A DNA stretch of 64,000 nt from assembly GCA_963812085.1 (NCBI GenBank), contig CAWETL010000003.1:682001-746000 (forward strand), in the 5' to 3' direction. Below are positions 1 to 6,393 of this stretch, in pieces (positions within the stretch are counted from its first letter, which is position 1; every line of letters starts with the position of its first letter). The notes under the pieces were generated by a model, which was not told the DNA's origin, did no database searches, and saw only the letters and a list, made by a program, of their open reading frames with translations. The position numbers and the translations under genes are program-made. Origin of the DNA: SPDF01 sp963812085. Lineage in GTDB: Bacteria > Gemmatimonadota > Gemmatimonadetes > Gemmatimonadales > GWC2-71-9.

Positions 1-2
1 TG

Positions 3-257
3 AACGACGGATCGACGGTGGAGTACGTGTGGTACCGGTTCGTCGACCAGCCGGCGATCGCTCGCCTGCCGCTCGACTCGGCCACGCGGGAGCGCCTGCA
101 GAGTTTCGTGGAGGCCCTCCACCGGCAGGGCGGGGCGGGCCTCGCGCCGGCCGCCCCCACGGGAGGGACAGTGGCTTTGCTGGACGCGGCCCAGTTCGTG
201 ACGCCGCCCCCGGGGCTCGAGGTCGGCTTCGTGCCGGTGGTGATCCGGCAGCACTGA
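3..257 (+). CDS. C-terminal fragment of an unrecognised protein
   Basis: The frame is open from the left window edge and ends at TGA 255-257, so only the last 84 or so residues are visible. The GTG at 18 is an arbitrary first start codon; coding very probably begins outside the window. The tail contains an aromatic-rich stretch (VWYRF), a short helix (ATRERLQSFVEALHRQ) and ends in VVIRQH. I see no signal, membrane segment or catalytic motif and do not recognise the family. It lies upstream of tRNA-Pro, in the chromosomal sequence outside the islet. Confidence 0.5.
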   Translation, partial: NDGSTVEYVWYRFVDQPAIARLPLDSATRERLQSFVEALHRQGGAGLAPAAPTGGTVALLDAAQFVTPPPGLEVGFVPVVIRQH

Positions 258-317
258 TGGCAAAACACATTCGAATGCGGCGCGAACCAAGCGGTCGCCT
301 GGGCGCCTCTCACCAGC

Positions 318-345
318 TTGGCAGATCCCGTCACCTCGTTATCTT
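318..345 (+). promoter_or_regulatory. Probable sigma-70 promoter of tRNA-Pro
   Basis: TTGGCA at 318-323 and TATCTT at 340-345 are separated by 16 bp. Transcription would start about 352, just before the tRNA at 356. The 98-bp gap from 258 to 355 holds nothing else that I can see. Confidence 0.5.
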
Positions 346-355
346 GCAGGACGTT

Positions 356-426
356 CGGGGCGTAGCTTGCCCGGGAGCGCCTGCTTTGGGAGCAGGAGGT
401 CCCCGGTTCGAATCCGGGCGCCCCGA
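356..426 (+). tRNA. tRNA-Pro (anticodon TGG)
   Basis: The acceptor arms CGGGGCG (356-362) and CGCCCCG (419-425) pair perfectly. The anticodon stem CCTGC/GCAGG encloses the loop TTTGGGA, giving anticodon TGG, and the T arm CCCGG-TTCGAAT-CCGGG is canonical. The D arm is short (3-bp stem GCT/AGC), which makes the gene 71 nt instead of the usual 73-74. CCA is not encoded. The 3' 42 bp are repeated at 2810-2851, marking this gene as the integration target of a small element. The reduced D arm could mean the copy is slightly degenerate. Confidence 0.85.
385..426 (+). repeat. Left att-like direct repeat (tRNA-Pro 3' end)
   Basis: Forty-two bases running from the anticodon loop (TTTGGGAG...) to the discriminator A (...CGCCCCGA) are identical to 2810-2851. 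The flanking bases differ at both ends. Identity over the 3' end of a tRNA is the usual signature of tyrosine-recombinase integration. Confidence 0.85.
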
Positions 427-438
427 CTGTAGGAACGC

Positions 439-470
439 AAACCCTGCCTCAGGTTACGAGGCAGGGTTTT
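439..470 (+). terminator. Rho-independent terminator after tRNA-Pro
   Basis: A perfect 12-bp stem (AAACCCTGCCTC at 439-450 with 458-469) has a 7-nt loop and ends in TTTT. It lies 12 nt beyond the tRNA, on the islet side. Confidence 0.8.
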
Positions 471-497
471 GTGTATTCCAGGGACACTAGCTCAGGC

Positions 498-517
498 TAT
501 AGCAGAATCTGTAGCGC
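498..517 (+). repeat. TGTAGCAG-type repeat pair, left end of islet
   Basis: TATAGCAG (498-505) and TGTAGCGC (510-517) are 12 bp apart and resemble the pair at 2694-2713. Fifteen bases (501-515) match 2697-2711 with one mismatch, in the same orientation. They may be arm-type integrase binding sites. The rest of 471-612 shows no gene. Confidence 0.4.
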
Positions 518-612
518 CGGGACACCCCGCGGTCGATCAGGCCGGCGGTGCCGCCGTCGTGGGAGCCGACGTTCGGCGCCGAGACGACGGTGGCCCGACC
601 GGGGACCGACTG

Positions 613-807
613 ATGCGGCCCCGTAAGTTTGGCCACCACGGGGAGGCCACCTGGGTGGTGGCGGATGGCCTCCTCACGGTGGAGAGCGCCTACGGCACGA
701 AGTCCACGCAGGTGGGCGGCCACGAGCACTCCCCCGAGCTGCTGGCGAGACTGCTGCTGAATGAGCTGATTGAGGAGGGTCTTCCGAGGGGCGCCGGCGG
801 GGCGTAG
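613..807 (+). CDS. Hypothetical 64-aa protein in the islet
   Basis: ATG 613 is preceded by GGGGA at a suitable distance. The frame reads MRPRKFGHHGEATWVVADGL and onward and stops at 805-807. A longer reading from 469 would run through the repeat region beside the terminator and is unlikely. The middle has an alternating hydrophobic strand pattern (ATWVVADGLLTVESAYG) and then a short leucine-rich helix. No family is recognised. It is the least certain gene of the islet. Confidence 0.35.
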   Translation: MRPRKFGHHGEATWVVADGLLTVESAYGTKSTQVGGHEHSPELLARLLLNELIEEGLPRGAGGA

Positions 808-867
808 GTTGGGCAGAGTCGTGGTCAGCGTTCGAACCAGCTTTGCTAGCGATCAAGGAGAAGCACG

Positions 868-1416
868 ATGAGGTGGCCCACGCTGCCCACATCCACCCCT
901 GTAGTCGGGGTTGTCATCCTCTTCGCGGGCGCTCTCGCCTGCAACAAGGCTGCACCGCAGTCAGAAAATGCCTGCCCGTCTACGATTTCTGGGCAGCCGT
1001 ATGCGGGAGCTGATACGGTGCACTGGGGTCAACCGAAAAGGCTGGCGGACGCAGTCATAACAAAAGTCGCGGTGGAGTGCATACCGGAGCACACTCCGGC
1101 AGTCTTGAGCGACAAGAAGAAGGTGGAAGCTCCGGCGTATACCTCCTACCAACTAGCCACCACGTCCACCATTGCGACCACTATCCCTGATCGGGCTGCC
1201 TTCAGGCGGGCGACTGCTGCTGTTGACCTAAGGGACTCCGTCATCCTCGAAGCCTCGACCGCCAATGGTGTTGTCCTCGGGTCTACTCGCGTGGTATTTC
1301 GCCTTGACGGGAGTGACCTCAACACAGTTTCAGCCACAATCTTCGGACTGACCTCGGAGCAGATTGCGAGGATTACGACAATTAACGCTAAGTGGTGCTA
1401 CTGCCGTATCTATTGA
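868..1416 (+). CDS. Islet-encoded lipoprotein of unknown function
   Basis: The 182-aa product has a hydrophobic leader ending in the lipobox-like FAGALAC (Cys about residue 25), so it should be lipidated and exported. AAGGAGAAGC lies just upstream of ATG 868. The mature part is about 155 residues with two clear halves and ends with a Cys pair (WCYCRIY). A stretch around residues 95-115 is rich in Thr and Ser. No known domain is recognised. It ends 16 bp before the convergent end of the HEPN gene. Base composition is lower in GC than the chromosome around it, consistent with transfer. Confidence 0.65.
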   Translation: MRWPTLPTSTPVVGVVILFAGALACNKAAPQSENACPSTISGQPYAGADTVHWGQPKRLADAVITKVAVECIPEHTPAVLSDKKKVEAPAYTSYQLATTSTIATTIPDRAAFRRATAAVDLRDSVILEASTANGVVLGSTRVVFRLDGSDLNTVSATIFGLTSEQIARITTINAKWCYCRIY

Positions 1417-1431
1417 TGAGCGGTTCCCATG

Positions 1432-1941
1432 TCAGTGGCATGCGAGAAATCGACGAAGTCTCCGAAGCTCTGCGTTGTGTCTGCGAAGCAGTAACAGAGC
1501 ACGCCTGTTGCGGCCTGTGGCCGCATTCAAAAGCTCGGAGTTGAATTGGAAGGGCACCAGAACAACCAAGTCCACTATGAGCCGGTCCAAGTCAGGAATG
1601 AGCGTGGAGGGAACGACGACTCCCTTTCCACCCGTCGGATAGCGAGTCACATTGAGGAATCGCTGTTCAGAAACGAAGTATTCCGGAATGCAGATTGATG
1701 GCCTGTTCCGCACCTTGTTTCCGATCATTCGCTTCATCTTCATGAGGTTGTGACCCGGGTCTCGCGGCTTGAAACTCCGGTCCCAGTAGTGAAGCGTCGC
1801 TTTCATCATCAGCTCTGCGGCCTGATGGGCGCAGAAGGCCGCAGCCGCATGGAGTTCCTGCCAGTGGAGGGTGCGCGCTGCCAAATAGAAGCGGCAGGAT
1901 CGGTTTTGCCACTTGATGTACTCAAGTTCGCGCTCTGTCAT
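1432..1941 (-). CDS. HEPN-domain protein
   Basis: The 169-aa product contains the helical core of the HEPN superfamily at about residues 17-52: RFYLAARTLHWQELHAAAAF followed by CAHQAAELMMKATL. This matches the 'xAAxFxxQQAAExxLKALL' pattern of the family. A second His-containing helix start (PGHNLMKMKRM) follows. The C-terminal part is unusually Arg/Leu-rich (ALLLLRRHNAELRRLRRF). HEPN proteins include toxin and defence ribonucleases with an R-x4-6-H active site; I can only suggest the C-terminal Arg/His cluster as a candidate, so nuclease activity is not established. SD AGGA lies about 8 nt before ATG 1941. It is the last gene of a three-gene minus-strand unit (2620 to 1432). No MNT-type partner is visible. 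Confidence 0.65.
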   Translation of the reverse strand: MTERELEYIKWQNRSCRFYLAARTLHWQELHAAAAFCAHQAAELMMKATLHYWDRSFKPRDPGHNLMKMKRMIGNKVRNRPSICIPEYFVSEQRFLNVTRYPTGGKGVVVPSTLIPDLDRLIVDLVVLVPFQFNSELLNAATGRNRRALLLLRRHNAELRRLRRFLACH

Positions 1942-1980
1942 GCTGGGTTCCTGGGCACAGTCGATGGACTTATGCCTGCC

Positions 1981-2292
1981 TCAAGTGTTCTCTCGTTGCG
2001 CCTGCTCCTGCTTAATCCGCCGCATGGTGTCCCGATGCCGCGATCTGTCCCGAATCATGGTGGCAACAATACTGCCAAGAAGCACTACTGCCGCGAAAGA
2101 CACGAACCAGATTCCTGCATCTTGCTCGGACGCCGTGCCCCAGAACATCGGGAAGACGAAGATGACAAGTAGCCAGAAGACCACGAATCCGACCGCCGCG
2201 ACAGCCGCCACGAGCAGCACAAGTGGCCACAGGGCGAGGCCCACGTACAGGATGATTGCGATACAGGCGACGGCGATGAGGACAGTAAGCAT
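1981..2292 (-). CDS. Small membrane protein, three predicted TM segments
   Basis: The 103-aa product starts with a long hydrophobic block that makes two membrane spans (MLTVLIAVACIAIILYVGL and then LVLLVAAVAAVGFVVFWLLV), with a third at about residues 62-80. The tail is strongly charged and basic (MIRDRSRHRDTMRRIKQEQA) and probably cytoplasmic. GGAG precedes ATG 2292, and the upstream gene ends only 10 nt earlier, so the two are likely cotranscribed and coupled. No family is recognised. Association with a HEPN protein makes an accessory or immunity role conceivable, but nothing in the sequence proves it. Confidence 0.6.
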   Translation of the reverse strand: MLTVLIAVACIAIILYVGLALWPLVLLVAAVAAVGFVVFWLLVIFVFPMFWGTASEQDAGIWFVSFAAVVLLGSIVATMIRDRSRHRDTMRRIKQEQAQRENT

Positions 2293-2302
2293 CGCGGTGC
2301 TC

Positions 2303-2620
2303 CTACTTGCAGTCGTCCATGATCACGCTGGCGAGGAAGATGGCCTGCCGAGAGCTGGCCACGTCGGTATAGGTTGTCGCCTTCGCACGATTGATAGCTT
2401 CCGCAAGCGCGGCGGGACGACACTTCTCACTCTCCATCGGGAATTTGGCCTTGCAAGTCTTGATGATGAAACCTGCGATGTCATTTGTCATACCTGACTT
2501 GACGTAATGCAACAGGCAGTCGCCTTGATTGCTCGGCGGCTTCGGCACAAGAAAGCCGGCCGTGAATCCGATGAGCACCGCCGCCGTGACGGTCAGGGTC
2601 ATCGTGGTGCGCGGGGTCAT
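2303..2620 (-). CDS. Small membrane-anchored Cys-containing protein
   Basis: Starting at ATG 2620 (GGAG 5 nt upstream) gives 105 aa. Upstream in-frame starts at 2635 and 2674 lack a clear SD. Residues 5-25 form a signal peptide or anchor (TMTLTVTAAVLIGFTAGFLV). The mature part has the pattern CLLHYVKSGMTNDIAGFIIK followed by TCKAKFP. This resembles the small-protein pattern C-x-L-x-x-(V/M)-K-x2-x-(T/S)-x2-A-x3-I-x3-C seen in short island-encoded proteins of unknown function. It ends with another Cys (MDDCK), so disulfides are possible. It is the first gene of the minus-strand unit. Confidence 0.55.
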   Translation of the reverse strand: MTPRTTMTLTVTAAVLIGFTAGFLVPKPPSNQGDCLLHYVKSGMTNDIAGFIIKTCKAKFPMESEKCRPAALAEAINRAKATTYTDVASSRQAIFLASVIMDDCK

Positions 2621-2693
2621 AGGGCTCCAGGGCATACTTAAGTGGAGCCGATAGCTTAGCCCGATCGGGCCCACCCCGATAGAGCCGACGATC

Positions 2694-2713
2694 TGTAGCA
2701 GAATTTGTAGCAG
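2694..2713 (+). repeat. TGTAGCAG repeat pair, right end of islet
   Basis: TGTAGCAG occurs at 2694-2701 and again at 2706-2713, offset by 12 bp. It is followed by three GGTGGG-type blocks up to about 2743. The arrangement resembles attP arm sites of tyrosine recombinases. The rest of 2621-2809 carries no gene. Confidence 0.45.
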
Positions 2714-2809
2714 TGGGGTGGGTTTCGGTGGGTGCTGGTGGGTGATGCGGGCGAGCTAAGTCGTTGATTTACCGTGTGGGGTGAGTGCCCGTGAGTGTCA
2801 GGAGGCCGA

Positions 2810-2851
2810 TTTGGGAGCAGGAGGTCCCCGGTTCGAATCCGGGCGCCCCGA
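2810..2851 (+). repeat. Right att-like direct repeat (truncated tRNA-Pro 3' end)
   Basis: This is an exact copy of 385-426, starting in the anticodon loop and lacking the 5' half, so it cannot be a functional tRNA. It is the displaced original 3' end of tRNA-Pro and defines the chromosomal junction. Confidence 0.85.
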
Positions 2852-2859
2852 TGCCACAA

Positions 2860-2898
2860 CACGAAACCCCGCAGCCACGACTGGCGCGGGGTTTCGTG
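2860..2898 (+). terminator. Stem-loop terminator, probably the original tRNA-Pro terminator
   Basis: Thirteen-bp perfect arms CACGAAACCCCGC (2860-2872) and 2886-2898 enclose a 13-nt loop. The right arm contains TTT but no long T tract follows. It sits directly after the displaced tRNA tail. Confidence 0.7.
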
Positions 2899-2973
2899 CA
2901 ATTGCGAGGCGCCTTCCACGATGGCGCATCCGCCACTAGGATGCGTCACGACCCCCCGAGGAGCGAGTTCGAC

Positions 2974-3309
2974 ATGCACCGCGTCCGCCAGCAGGACCTC
3001 CCCTTCAAGGGCAGCTCGTACAACTTCGTCGGCGCCGACAACGGCGACACCGGGATCTCCGTCTTCCTCTACCGCGGCCTCCCCGGACGGAGCGTCGGCG
3101 CCCACCGCCACCCCTACGACGAAATCCAGTTCGTCCAGGAGGGCCACGGCCGCTGGACGGTCGACGGCGTGGACTTCGAGGCCGGGGCGGGAGAGATCCT
3201 GGTGATCAAGGCGGGGGAGGTGCACGGCTTCACCTGCCTCGGCGATACGCCCCTGGTCGAGCTGTCGGTGCACCTGAGCCCGCGGTTCATCCAGGAGGAC
3301 CTCGGGTAG
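2974..3309 (+). CDS. Single-domain cupin protein
   Basis: The 111-aa product is a single cupin barrel. Motif 1 is visible at about residues 37-55 as GRSVGAHRHPYDEIQFVQEG (the G-x5-H-x-H-x3-4-E-x6-G pattern), with two His and one Glu as metal ligands. The second motif around residues 72-88 (GEILVIKAGEVHGFTCLG) supplies the third His. Such proteins bind a metal and act as small isomerases, dioxygenases or sensors; the substrate cannot be told. ATG 2974 has GAGGAG upstream. The longer frame from 2785 would read through the tRNA remnant and is rejected. Its stop abuts the stop of the esterase on the other strand. Confidence 0.8.
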   Translation: MHRVRQQDLPFKGSSYNFVGADNGDTGISVFLYRGLPGRSVGAHRHPYDEIQFVQEGHGRWTVDGVDFEAGAGEILVIKAGEVHGFTCLGDTPLVELSVHLSPRFIQEDLG

Positions 3310-4743
3310 CTACGGCGACAGACGTCGGAACTGCTCCGTCCGGAGCATGTCGCCGGTGGGCCCCCGAGGCACCCAGCCCCGCACCTCCCGCGTCACCGTC
3401 ATGGTCCCGTCCGGTTCGACCGTTCCGCGAAGCACCAGGAGTGCCGCCACTCCGCGGAAGACTCGCTGCCCCCATTCCAGCTGTCCCGCGGCCGTCATTC
3501 CGATGACCGGCACGTCATCCTCGTCCCACTCGCCGTCGGGGAGCTGCACGCGCTCGCGAACGACAATCGTGTCCCCGGACGCCCCGACCTCCACCTCGTG
3601 TCCCTCTCCCTCACCGATCAGCGTCCAGTGACCGAGATAGCGCGCCGCCGCTCTTGGCGTCGGCCGAACCGCAGAGATTGCGAGCGGAACGAGGCCCGCG
3701 GGCGCCGGTGCGGCGCGCTCGCCGGCCAGCATGGCGCGAAGGTCGCTGGTATTGACCGACGGCTGCTCCCGCTCCAGGCGGGCCAGCACCGCCTCCGCGT
3801 CCTCGAAGTTCCTGGCCAGCACCGACATCAGAAACACCTGCTCGAAGACCGGTTCGGGGATCGGCACCGTGAACCCCAGCCGGCGCGAGAGCGAATCGTA
3901 GTGCTCCAACATCACGACGGGGCGGGTCCCCGGCTCCCACCTCGGTGGCTGGAAGTCCGCGAGCATGGTGCGGAGGCCCTGCATCATGCCGGCGAGCGCC
4001 ATGCTTGAATGAGTCTCGCCAAGGATCCGGATCTGGCGAACCATCGGCCGTTCACCCCCGAACCCCGTGGTGTCCGCGCCGACGGATTCCGTGTTCACGA
4101 GCATGACACGGGCCCGGCGCGCCGGGGCCTCACGGAGCACGGCGGCGGCGGCGGCCAATTCCTGCCCGCCGTTCCACCAGGTGGCCGGCTCCATGACGAG
4201 GTAGCCGGTGAAGAGCGCTGGCCGTTCGCTCAGGGCGTAGAGCGCGAACAAGCCGCCGAGCGAGTGGCCCACCAGGATCCGCATCGGGGCGGTGCGGTAA
4301 CCCTGATCCACCCACGGGATCAGCTCGTCCGCCAGGAAGGACAGGAACGCGTCGGCGCCGCCGTTCGTCCCGACGTCTGGCAGCGGAGTAAAGCCCGCCG
4401 AAGGCGCCGGCGTCAGGTCGCGAGTCCGCTCGGTGTTCCGGATCCCGACGACGATCATCGGTGGCAGTTGGCCGGTCGAGGCGTAGAATCGGGCGACGGT
4501 GACGGCCGCCTGCCCCTCGACCTCACCATCCAGCACGTACAGCACGGGATAATGCTGGGAGAGGTTCGCATCGTAGCCCGCCGGGAGTGAGACATCGACC
4601 ACCCGTGATTCACCAAGCCGCTGGGACTGAATCGTGTAGGACTGCCCGGCGACCACCGGGGTGCCCGCTCCCGACTGGGCGGTGCCGACGACGGGCACGA
4701 AGAGTCCGAACAGGAGCGCTGTCGACGCCCGCCTCACCGCCAT
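3310..4743 (-). CDS. Secreted alpha/beta-hydrolase of the esterase D/Fes (enterochelin esterase-like) family
   Basis: The 477-aa product begins with a Sec signal peptide (MAVRRASTALLFGLFVPVVG). An esterase domain follows at about residues 35-300, with YPVLYVLDGE and PMIVVGIRNTERTRDLTP typical of the IroE/Fes-like family. The nucleophile elbow GHSLGG places Ser161, and a candidate catalytic His lies in GETHSSMALAGM. The region after about residue 360 is a separate small beta-rich module (RYLGHWTLIGEGEGHEVEV) that I do not recognise. ATG 4743 has GAGG upstream; the open frame to 4818 has no better start. It is probably periplasmic or outer-membrane associated and acts on an ester of unknown nature. 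Confidence 0.8.
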   Translation of the reverse strand: MAVRRASTALLFGLFVPVVGTAQSGAGTPVVAGQSYTIQSQRLGESRVVDVSLPAGYDANLSQHYPVLYVLDGEVEGQAAVTVARFYASTGQLPPMIVVGIRNTERTRDLTPAPSAGFTPLPDVGTNGGADAFLSFLADELIPWVDQGYRTAPMRILVGHSLGGLFALYALSERPALFTGYLVMEPATWWNGGQELAAAAAVLREAPARRARVMLVNTESVGADTTGFGGERPMVRQIRILGETHSSMALAGMMQGLRTMLADFQPPRWEPGTRPVVMLEHYDSLSRRLGFTVPIPEPVFEQVFLMSVLARNFEDAEAVLARLEREQPSVNTSDLRAMLAGERAAPAPAGLVPLAISAVRPTPRAAARYLGHWTLIGEGEGHEVEVGASGDTIVVRERVQLPDGEWDEDDVPVIGMTAAGQLEWGQRVFRGVAALLVLRGTVEPDGTMTVTREVRGWVPRGPTGDMLRTEQFRRLSP

Positions 4744-4821
4744 AGAGGTTCCTCGGTTTCGATGGATGTCCGGAAAGGATGCGCGCCCCGCGTAGTCGGT
4801 CGCGGGCTCCCCCCGCAAACG

Positions 4822-4859
4822 CCAACAGCCGGCTCGACTCGCGTCGAACCGGCTGTTGG
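4822..4859 (-). terminator. Hairpin terminator downstream of the cold-shock gene
   Basis: A near-perfect 17-bp inverted repeat (CCAACAGCCGGCTCGAC against 4843-4859, one mismatch) lies 25 nt beyond the cold-shock stop codon. On the minus strand it is followed by only a short T run, so efficiency is uncertain. Confidence 0.6.
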
Positions 4860-4884
4860 TCGTGCCGTGCTGGAATCCTACGCC

Positions 4885-5103
4885 TTAGGCGTTGGACGCC
4901 GCGCGGCTGACGTTCTCGGCCGCCGGGCCCTTGGCGCCCTGGACCACATCGAACTCCACGCGCTCGCCCTCGGCCAGCGACTTGAAGCCGTCGCCGGTGA
5001 TGGCCGAGTGGTGCACGAAGCAATCCTTCGCGCCGCCCTCGGGGGTGATGAATCCAAAGCCCTTCGCATCGTTGAACCACTTGACGGTGCCGGTGGTACG
5101 CAT
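4885..5103 (-). CDS. Cold-shock domain protein (CspA family)
   Basis: The 72-aa product is a complete CSD with RNP1 KGFGFI and RNP2-like CFVHHSAI. It begins MRTTGTVKWFNDAKGFGFIT, exactly family length. It binds single-stranded nucleic acid and acts as an RNA chaperone. SD GGAG precedes ATG 5103. The first RNP2 position is Cys (DCFVHH) instead of the common Val/Ile, a mild variation. The leader may be about 215 nt long, judged from a promoter-like pair at 5325-5353, which would fit cold-shock regulation through mRNA structure. Longer readings from 5283 have a low-complexity N-terminus and are rejected. Confidence 0.92.
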   Translation of the reverse strand: MRTTGTVKWFNDAKGFGFITPEGGAKDCFVHHSAITGDGFKSLAEGERVEFDVVQGAKGPAAENVSRAASNA

Positions 5104-5324
5104 TGCTGTACTCCATCCTGATGAAATCGGTCCGCGGCGGTGCCGTTGATACCGACTGCTACTGCCCCGTGACAAGCCCTCACGGGAAGGGTGTTCCGAC
5201 GGTGCAGGGGACCTCCCCTGGCGCCATCCGCGAGTCGTCGCAAGCAAACGGGGGCCACAGCATCGCTGGGCCCCCGACGTCAACTCGGAACATGTCCGCG
5301 CATCCGTGCTTCGACCGCACAGAC

Positions 5325-5353
5325 AATCTACCCGTTTGTCCCCGCTCCCGCAA
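5325..5353 (-). promoter_or_regulatory. Putative promoter of the cold-shock gene
   Basis: On the minus strand TTGCGG (5348-5353) and TAGATT (5325-5330) are 17 bp apart. Transcription would start near 5318, giving a leader of about 215 nt before ATG 5103. The same -10 hexamer is found before kdsB. The interval 5104-5376 contains no gene. Confidence 0.45.
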
Positions 5354-5376
5354 CTGGGGCCCTCATCCCCGCTCGC

Positions 5377-6267
5377 TTATCGAAGCTCCGGATGGAGCTT
5401 CATGACCCAGGCCGCCTCGAGGCCAATCACCCACTCCGGGTCGGCGTCGCTCGCCCTGGCCACCAGTTTGCCGGCCTCCGCGGAAAAGACGAAGGGACGC
5501 TTGCCGAGGCGGAGCACCTTGCCGACCTGCAGCCCCACCGGAATCGTAGCCGCGCCGCCGTCCTCCCAGTCGAATTGCATCGCAAAATCGCTGAGTCCGG
5601 CAAACCACCCTCCGTTGAAGTTGTAGGTCAACGTCGGCTGGATGGTCAGGGCGTTCACCGTGGGTCGCTCGGAGGGGCCTGCAAACGAAATGGGGTTCTG
5701 GAGGACCAGGCCGAACTGCAAATCGGGAATGCTGGTGAGAATCACCGCCATCGCCGGGCCGAGCTGCCACTTGCCCGAGGTGAGGGCCGTCGTCGAGGCC
5801 CCCGTCGGGACGACCAGCGTGACGCCTGGCCCCCACCGCCCCCACTTGGTGGGAATCAACCCGATATCGAAGTAGCTGAGGTCACCGAAACCGGCGATGC
5901 CGCCCTGGGTGTCTGGAAGCCAGAGATACGGCAGCGTCGTGCGCGTCAGCTGCATGACGGGAATCAGCCGTCCCCTCGCGATGGGGAGAACGAATTCCGT
6001 CTCGACGGCGGTGGCCCCGCCGGGCGAGCCGCTCCAGGCCGGCGCGAAGAGCCCGCGCAATTGGAGCAGCGTGATCGGCTCGGTGGGATTGTTGACCTGG
6101 TTGGCCAGCTCCTTCGCGCCGGCCACGGTACCGGCGCCGATGGGCTGCTGTTGGGCGCCGACACAGCGGGGCACCGCCATGAGGACGACGGCCAGGACGC
6201 AGAACCACCGACTCGCTCTCAGGCGCCCTCGGCGACCGGGAGCGACGGAGCGGATTCCATGAGGCAT
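5377..6267 (-). CDS. Exported, probably outer-membrane beta-barrel protein
   Basis: The 296-aa product has a basic N-terminus and a hydrophobic signal segment (RWFCVLAVVLMAVPRCVGAQ, cleavage after about residue 38). The mature part consists of alternating strands with aromatic girdles (SYFDIGLIPTKWGRWGPGVT, LQFGLVLQNPISF, PTLTYNFNGGWFAGLSDFAM). This resembles the MetA-pathway/porin-like family of outer-membrane channels, but no specific substrate can be inferred. The C-terminus ends KLHPELR and lacks the terminal aromatic residue of classical porins. It stands alone on the minus strand, with the cold-shock gene following after an apparent promoter. An initiation site further in, nearer the hydrophobic core, is possible. 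Confidence 0.65.
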   Translation of the reverse strand: MPHGIRSVAPGRRGRLRASRWFCVLAVVLMAVPRCVGAQQQPIGAGTVAGAKELANQVNNPTEPITLLQLRGLFAPAWSGSPGGATAVETEFVLPIARGRLIPVMQLTRTTLPYLWLPDTQGGIAGFGDLSYFDIGLIPTKWGRWGPGVTLVVPTGASTTALTSGKWQLGPAMAVILTSIPDLQFGLVLQNPISFAGPSERPTVNALTIQPTLTYNFNGGWFAGLSDFAMQFDWEDGGAATIPVGLQVGKVLRLGKRPFVFSAEAGKLVARASDADPEWVIGLEAAWVMKLHPELR

Positions 6268-6393
6268 CGATCGTCCTCGACCGTGGAGGGACGACCCAAT
6301 CTATCCGGTCGGGTGGCTCGCGACACCGGGAAGCCACAAGATGAGCCTGGGGAACCATTCACCCCCGCTCCTCTGCCCGCACCCTGGCGCGGC

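Larger units (their letters stand above)
427..2851. mobile_element. Putative tRNA-Pro-integrated islet without an integrase
   Basis: The segment lies between two exact 42-bp copies of the tRNA-Pro 3' end. It is less GC-rich than its surroundings. It carries five small genes, none of them housekeeping: a possible 64-aa protein, a lipoprotein, a HEPN-domain protein, a small membrane protein and a small secreted or anchored protein. Each att copy is followed directly by its own stem-loop terminator (439-470 and 2860-2898), as expected if the element brought a replacement tRNA tail plus terminator and displaced the original. TGTAGCAG-type repeats with 12-bp spacing occur just inside both ends. 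No recombinase, relaxase or phage gene is visible in 2.4 kb. It is therefore a satellite mobilised in trans, or a deletion remnant. Confidence 0.7.

Noticed and set aside
2656..3273. Minus-strand frame containing GARIRTGDLLLP
   Set aside because: That peptide is the antisense reading of the tRNA-Pro remnant, a well-known spurious product. The true gene there is the plus-strand cupin.
4762..5121. Plus-strand frame over the cold-shock gene
   Set aside because: Antisense to a complete 72-aa cold-shock domain; no independent support.
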